64,000 nt of DNA from PFL25 sp046260155 (GTDB lineage: Bacteria > Chloroflexota > Anaerolineae > Anaerolineales > UBA4823). Location: contig JBJYXV010000054.1 in NCBI GenBank assembly GCA_046260155.1, positions 62,001 to 126,000 on the forward strand, in the 5' to 3' direction. Made by a program: the position numbers and the translations under genes. Under the pieces are notes generated by a model. It searched no databases, had not been told where the DNA came from, and worked only from the letters and a program-made list of their open reading frames with translations. Below, one piece after another: positions 60,180-64,000 of this stretch. The first letter of the stretch is position 1. Each line of letters starts with the position of its first letter.

Positions 60180-61442
60180 ATGGCTAGAAATCATAATGAT
60201 TTACCAAGAGTTGTTGTCACCGGGCTTGGAGCCCTATCCCCCTTAGGCTCTGTAGACGCATTTTGGGAAAATCTCAAAGCTGGCAGGTCCGGAATTCGCA
60301 GAATAACCTTATTCGACCCCAGCGAATTAAACGTCCAGATTGCAGGAGAAGTTGATTTTGAGCCTGATAAGTATATCGATCGAAAATCCGCTCGGCGGAT
60401 GTCCCGTGCTTCACAGCTGGCCCTTGTTGCCGCCCGCATGGCGCAGGAGGATGCTGGTTTAACCAAGGAAGCTGTTGCGTCACAGGGTGACCGAATTGGA
60501 GTCTCGATTGGAACCGCCAATGCAGGATTTGGCACCCTTGTGGACATCTCGTACGAGTATACTATCCACGGCCGTAAACCTTTCCCAACCTCCTTGATCA
60601 ATGGATTACCCAATATGCCTGGCTATTATGTAAGCCTGGAGATGGGTGCGCTGGGACCATTAACCACTATCTCAACTGCTTGCGCCAGTGGAACCCAGAG
60701 CATAGGTTATGGTTTAGAACTAATCCAACTCGGCAAGGCGGATCTCGTTTTTTCCGGAGGAGTCGACTGTTTAGTAAGAGAAGAGGTTATCGTGGCTTTC
60801 GATGCCATGACCGTTCTGGCGCGTTCCAGCAATGAAACTCCAGGTAAAGCCAGCCGTCCTTTTGATAGTGAGCGGGAAGGTTTTGTTCTTGGAGAAGGAG
60901 CGGGATTCCTCGTGCTGGAGTCTTTGGAGCATGCACTCCGTAGAGATGCCCATATATACGCAGAAGTCCTGGGATATGCGGCTTCATCAGACGCGCAGCA
61001 TATTGCCACTCCGGATGAAAGTGGATTTGGTGCGCAAAATGCGATGCGCTGGGCTTTAGCAGATGCCCATCTGGGATCAGACCAAATGGACTATATTAAT
61101 GCACATGGAACCGGGACCCGGATAAATGATCCCACAGAAACGAACGCGATCAAACAAGTCTTTGGTGAAAAAGCATACCAAATTCCGATCAGCTCCACAA
61201 AGAGCATGATCGGGCACTGTATGGGTGCCTCTGGTACCCTCGAGGCGATCGCCTGTGTGAAATCCCTTCAGGAAGGAATCCTGCACCCAACGATCAACCT
61301 CGAAACACCCGATCCAGAGTGCGATTTGGATTATATTCCTAACCAATCCCGGGAAGTTGAGATCCAGACCGCATTATCCAACAGCTTCGGATTGGGGGGT
61401 CAGAACGCCTGCCTGGTGTTGGGAAAAAATCTGATGAAATGA
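60180..61442 (+). CDS. fabF: 3-oxoacyl-[acyl-carrier-protein] synthase II
   Basis: 420 residues, condensing enzyme of fatty acid elongation. Catalytic residues: Cys168 in STACASGTQSIGYGLE, His in NAHGTGTRINDPTE and His in KSMIGHCMGASGTLEA; the C terminus has NSFGLGGQNACLVLG. GGAAGGTGG precedes ATG 60180; the in-frame GTG at 60171 is part of that ribosome site. It stands alone, without acpP or fabD/G neighbours. Confidence 0.93.
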   Translation: MARNHNDLPRVVVTGLGALSPLGSVDAFWENLKAGRSGIRRITLFDPSELNVQIAGEVDFEPDKYIDRKSARRMSRASQLALVAARMAQEDAGLTKEAVASQGDRIGVSIGTANAGFGTLVDISYEYTIHGRKPFPTSLINGLPNMPGYYVSLEMGALGPLTTISTACASGTQSIGYGLELIQLGKADLVFSGGVDCLVREEVIVAFDAMTVLARSSNETPGKASRPFDSEREGFVLGEGAGFLVLESLEHALRRDAHIYAEVLGYAASSDAQHIATPDESGFGAQNAMRWALADAHLGSDQMDYINAHGTGTRINDPTETNAIKQVFGEKAYQIPISSTKSMIGHCMGASGTLEAIACVKSLQEGILHPTINLETPDPECDLDYIPNQSREVEIQTALSNSFGLGGQNACLVLGKNLMK

Positions 61443-61598
61443 AACTCTCAGATTTTTCCTCACTTGCCCAGAAGGTCAATCCGCGCTTTCCCACGAATGT
61501 GGCAATTTAGTCAATCTCCTACATGATTAGATTTTTCGATAGCGTTCTTGTTGCTCGCTAATTTCAGCCAGATTCGAGTGAGTGATGATAAGGAATAT

Positions 61599-62828
61599 TT
61601 AAACCACCTCTGGTTTGCTAAGCGTTTCATTAAGTTTCCGCGGGGGAAGCGGGGGATCAGGATTACGGATTAAACGCCTCCAAGCATAGCTGACCGTCCA
61701 GATCATGATTAATCCACCAGCCAAACCCGGGGCCCAGGCTCCTATGCTGCCCAATAAGTACCCACCAGCTGAAGGCGAAATAACCCGCGTGAGACTTTCC
61801 AGGGAGGCAGATAATCCCAGTGTACCGCCTACTTCTTCAGCATAGACTGCCTTGCTGAGCGTACTGTTCAGCAGCGTGTTCAGTATACCTGCAGCAAAAG
61901 CCAATGGGGCAAGCACCATCAGAAGCGCAGCCACATTTGGGACGATTGCCCAGGCAAACAACGATAACCCCATAATAACAGTTGCCAGGAAAATCAGCCG
62001 ATATTCATCAAAATGCGAGGCCAGCCAACCAACAAGAAAACCCTGGACAAAGACAACCAAAATACCCACGTATGTGAGTACAAAACCTGTGCTGCGGGCG
62101 TCCAAATCAAATCGATACAAGGCGTAAAGAGGAAATATGGTCTGGAAGATTGCGAACGCCAAACCGTAGAAGAAACGCACGTGCAGGATCGGGCCTACCC
62201 TTGGTCGATTGAGCGCCTGCCAGAGATTCTTGAGTGAAAACGATTGTCTTTCTTGTTTTTCAAGATCTGCACGCGCTTCTTCAGTTAACGATTCGGGCAA
62301 GAAGAAAAGTACGCCGAGAATGCTGATCATTGAAAAACCTGCGGCGACAAACGCCGGTAAGGCAAATCCATAAACACTTAACAAGCCCCCCGCTGCAGGT
62401 CCAATGATGAATCCCAGACCGAATGCAGCACCTAACAATCCCAAACCTTTAGCACGATTACTTTCATCCGTCACATCTGTGATGTAGGCTTGGGCAACCG
62501 AGATATTTCCGCCGGTAAAGCCATCCAAAATCCGGCTTAAAAACAGCATCCATAAAGAATTGGCGAAGCCAAGGATTAGGAATCCGATGAGTGTTCCCGT
62601 TAAGCTGATCAATAATACTGGTTTGCGACCAAAGCGATCTGATAATCTTCCCAACAGCGGCGCGCCAACCAATTGTGCAGCCGCATAGGAAGCAACCAGA
62701 AATCCAATTTGGGTGGGTGTAGCATTAAATGATTCCGCATAGAATGGCAGTAAAGGCAGAATTATGCTAAAGCCCAGCAGGTCAATAAATACAATTAGAA
62801 ATAATGTAATCAACTTGCGATTATTCAT
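61599..62828 (-). CDS. MFS efflux transporter (TetA/multidrug-like)
   Basis: 409 residues with twelve predicted helices. The loop 2-3 motif GRLSDRFGRKPVLLISL and the helix 5 GAAFGLGFIIGPAAGGLLS are those of drug:H+ antiporters; the sequence LLGFSIILPLLPFYAESF at helix 1 resembles the tetracycline-exporter group. The substrate cannot be assigned. GAGG lies before ATG 62828. The gene follows 21 bases after the SDR gene on the same strand. Confidence 0.9.
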   Translation of the reverse strand: MNNRKLITLFLIVFIDLLGFSIILPLLPFYAESFNATPTQIGFLVASYAAAQLVGAPLLGRLSDRFGRKPVLLISLTGTLIGFLILGFANSLWMLFLSRILDGFTGGNISVAQAYITDVTDESNRAKGLGLLGAAFGLGFIIGPAAGGLLSVYGFALPAFVAAGFSMISILGVLFFLPESLTEEARADLEKQERQSFSLKNLWQALNRPRVGPILHVRFFYGLAFAIFQTIFPLYALYRFDLDARSTGFVLTYVGILVVFVQGFLVGWLASHFDEYRLIFLATVIMGLSLFAWAIVPNVAALLMVLAPLAFAAGILNTLLNSTLSKAVYAEEVGGTLGLSASLESLTRVISPSAGGYLLGSIGAWAPGLAGGLIMIWTVSYAWRRLIRNPDPPLPPRKLNETLSKPEVV

Positions 62829-62849
62829 GGTGCCTCATCCGCGACTTTA

Positions 62850-64000
62850 TTATTGGTCCCGTTTATTTTCCGAAGAAATTGGGATTACTATTCTCGCTGG
62901 CTTGATAACTGAAGTAGTGGATTGATAATCACCGTCCATTCCTTTTTGTACATTCTCGGCAATCGCATCAATCAAACCGGAAAAAATTAAACTGTGAATT
63001 GGGTAGAGCAGGTACCAGTAGAGGAATCCGGCCAGTCCTTTCGGCGCAAAATATGCGGTTTGTGTCAAGCAAGCAAAATTCTGATGATCAGGGGAAACCT
63101 CAAATTGCAGCCAGGCATCCCCGGGCACTTTCATTTCAGCCCTGAGGCGGATATGATTTGCATATTCAACTGCTTCAACTCGCCAGAAATCTAGCGCATC
63201 TCCAACCCTAATCTCTGTTGGGTGCCTGCGCCCACGCCGTAATCCTACACCACCGAAAATGCGATCGATGGTACCACGCATACGCCATGCCCAGTCCAAA
63301 TAAAGCCAGCCACGGTCACCACCCAGCGTGGAAAATTCCCTGTAAATCAATTCTGGAGGTGCCTGGACCTGCCTCTGTCTCCTTTCGACGATCATACCTT
63401 CCCGGGTAGTAAGCACTACCGAAGGATGATCGTGCTGGCTACTGGACAGTGAATCACTCCAACTGGATTCGATGTAGCCAGCCTGGAGGTGGTTAAGAGC
63501 GCTCTTGACGGCTCGGCGATAACTCATCGGTTTAATCCTGGGAAACAATTCTTGAGCCAGATTATCGTGAGTAATGACTTCATTACGTAAGCCTTCGATT
63601 AATGGTTGTGCAATCTTCGATGGAATAGGGGTGATCCAATTCACCCAATGGGAGGACAATCTGGGGGTGAGCACGGGGACGGGGATTAGACGACGCTTCA
63701 ATCCACGGACATTTGCGTACTCGGTCATCATCTCGCCATACGTGAGCACCTCCTTCCCACCAATTTCGATAATCTTCCCAGCACTTTCTGGATGATCAAT
63801 TGCTTTCACCAGGTACGCCAAAACATCATTAATACTGATCGGTTGCACCTTGGTGTAGACCCATTGAGGACAAATCATCACTGGCAGCCGTTCCGTCAAA
63901 TAGCGGATCATCTCAAAGGAAATACTTCCAGAACCCACGATGATCGCAGCCCTGAATTCGGTGACCGGGACACCACTCTCCCGCAGCGCTTCTCCAGTTT
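62850..64000 (-). CDS. SDR-family NAD(P)-dependent oxidoreductase with DUF2867-type C-terminal domain (5' end outside window)
   Basis: Partial: the frame is open to the window end, reading TGEALRESGVPVTEFRAAIIVGSGSISFEMIRYL before the first in-frame GTG at 63938. The N-terminal part is the second half of an atypical SDR/NmrA-like fold (QPISINDVLAYLVKAIDHPESAGKIIEIGG). From about residue 200 of the visible part the sequence changes to a START-like or DUF2867 domain (APPELIYREFSTLGGDRGWLYLDWAWRMRG, ALDFWRVEAVEYANHIRLRAEMKVPGDAWLQF). The combined architecture is common but its substrate is unknown. Confidence 0.82.
   Translation of the reverse strand, partial: TGEALRESGVPVTEFRAAIIVGSGSISFEMIRYLTERLPVMICPQWVYTKVQPISINDVLAYLVKAIDHPESAGKIIEIGGKEVLTYGEMMTEYANVRGLKRRLIPVPVLTPRLSSHWVNWITPIPSKIAQPLIEGLRNEVITHDNLAQELFPRIKPMSYRRAVKSALNHLQAGYIESSWSDSLSSSQHDHPSVVLTTREGMIVERRQRQVQAPPELIYREFSTLGGDRGWLYLDWAWRMRGTIDRIFGGVGLRRGRRHPTEIRVGDALDFWRVEAVEYANHIRLRAEMKVPGDAWLQFEVSPDHQNFACLTQTAYFAPKGLAGFLYWYLLYPIHSLIFSGLIDAIAENVQKGMDGDYQSTTSVIKPARIVIPISSENKRDQ

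Overview
The window reads as bacterial chromosome of about 50% GC, packed with long operons of primary metabolism. Several traits suggest the phylum Chloroflexota, class Anaerolineae: a transaldolase/phosphoglucose isomerase fusion, a shikimate kinase/3-dehydroquinate synthase fusion, PadR plus HAAS-domain membrane protein pairs, a separate AddAB-like helicase/nuclease set, and secreted lipoproteins with short lipoboxes. This placement is an inference from gene content; no marker gene was searched. I saw no rRNA, tRNA, CRISPR array, insertion sequence or prophage.

Layout. 1-3.8 kb: the end of a MerR/TipAS regulator, a small secreted protein, a DinB-like protein, a CYTH protein and a small unknown protein. 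4.5-7.7 kb: a CBM48 protein, glucokinase, and a PadR/HAAS pair under a well-formed promoter with the operator in its spacer. 7.9-12.8 kb (minus): the aspartate-family operon lysC-asd-(HAD-like unknown)-thrC. 13.2-14.7 kb: a PucR/CdaR regulator. 14.9-28.8 kb (plus): a branched-chain operon ilvD-B-N-C, leuA, a small unknown protein, leuC-D, cimA, leuB, ilvE, pheA. 38.2-28.9 kb (minus): a near-complete shikimate to Phe/Tyr operon aroH-aroF-tyrA-aroA-aroE-aminotransferase-aroC-aroKB-aroQ. 38.7-43.6 kb: tal-pgi, a gutted gnd and zwf. 43.8-48.5 kb: a broken lipoprotein gene and an arsenic/thiol operon (arsR, ArsP-like permease, mini-thioredoxin, ACR3, thioredoxin-VKOR). 59.2-48.7 kb (minus): a cupredoxin lipoprotein, an orphan peptide-binding lipoprotein, a degenerate helicase, a UvrD-like helicase, an Fe-S nuclease and recJ. 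59.4-64 kb: a DtxR regulator, fabF, an MFS exporter and a partial SDR protein.

How the parts work together. The ilv/leu operon makes 2-oxobutyrate by the citramalate route (cimA with leuCD and leuB), so Ile, Val and Leu share enzymes, and no ilvA is present here. Two leader-peptide attenuators, both too short for ordinary gene calling, control the two large biosynthetic operons. One is a 36-residue Leu/Ile/Val-rich peptide followed by a terminator in front of ilvD. The other is a 28-residue peptide with a Phe/Tyr-rich core, followed by a terminator in front of aroH, with visible pause, antiterminator and terminator stems. pheA sits in the branched-chain operon and so is placed under the branched-chain signal rather than the Phe/Tyr one.

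The best leads are these two attenuators, an unrecognised 89-residue protein in the leucine operon with two copies of an SF-x2-PRTIP-x2-WD motif, an unrecognised HAD-like protein in the threonine operon whose motifs appear in permuted order, and the three-gene helicase/helicase/nuclease set next to recJ.
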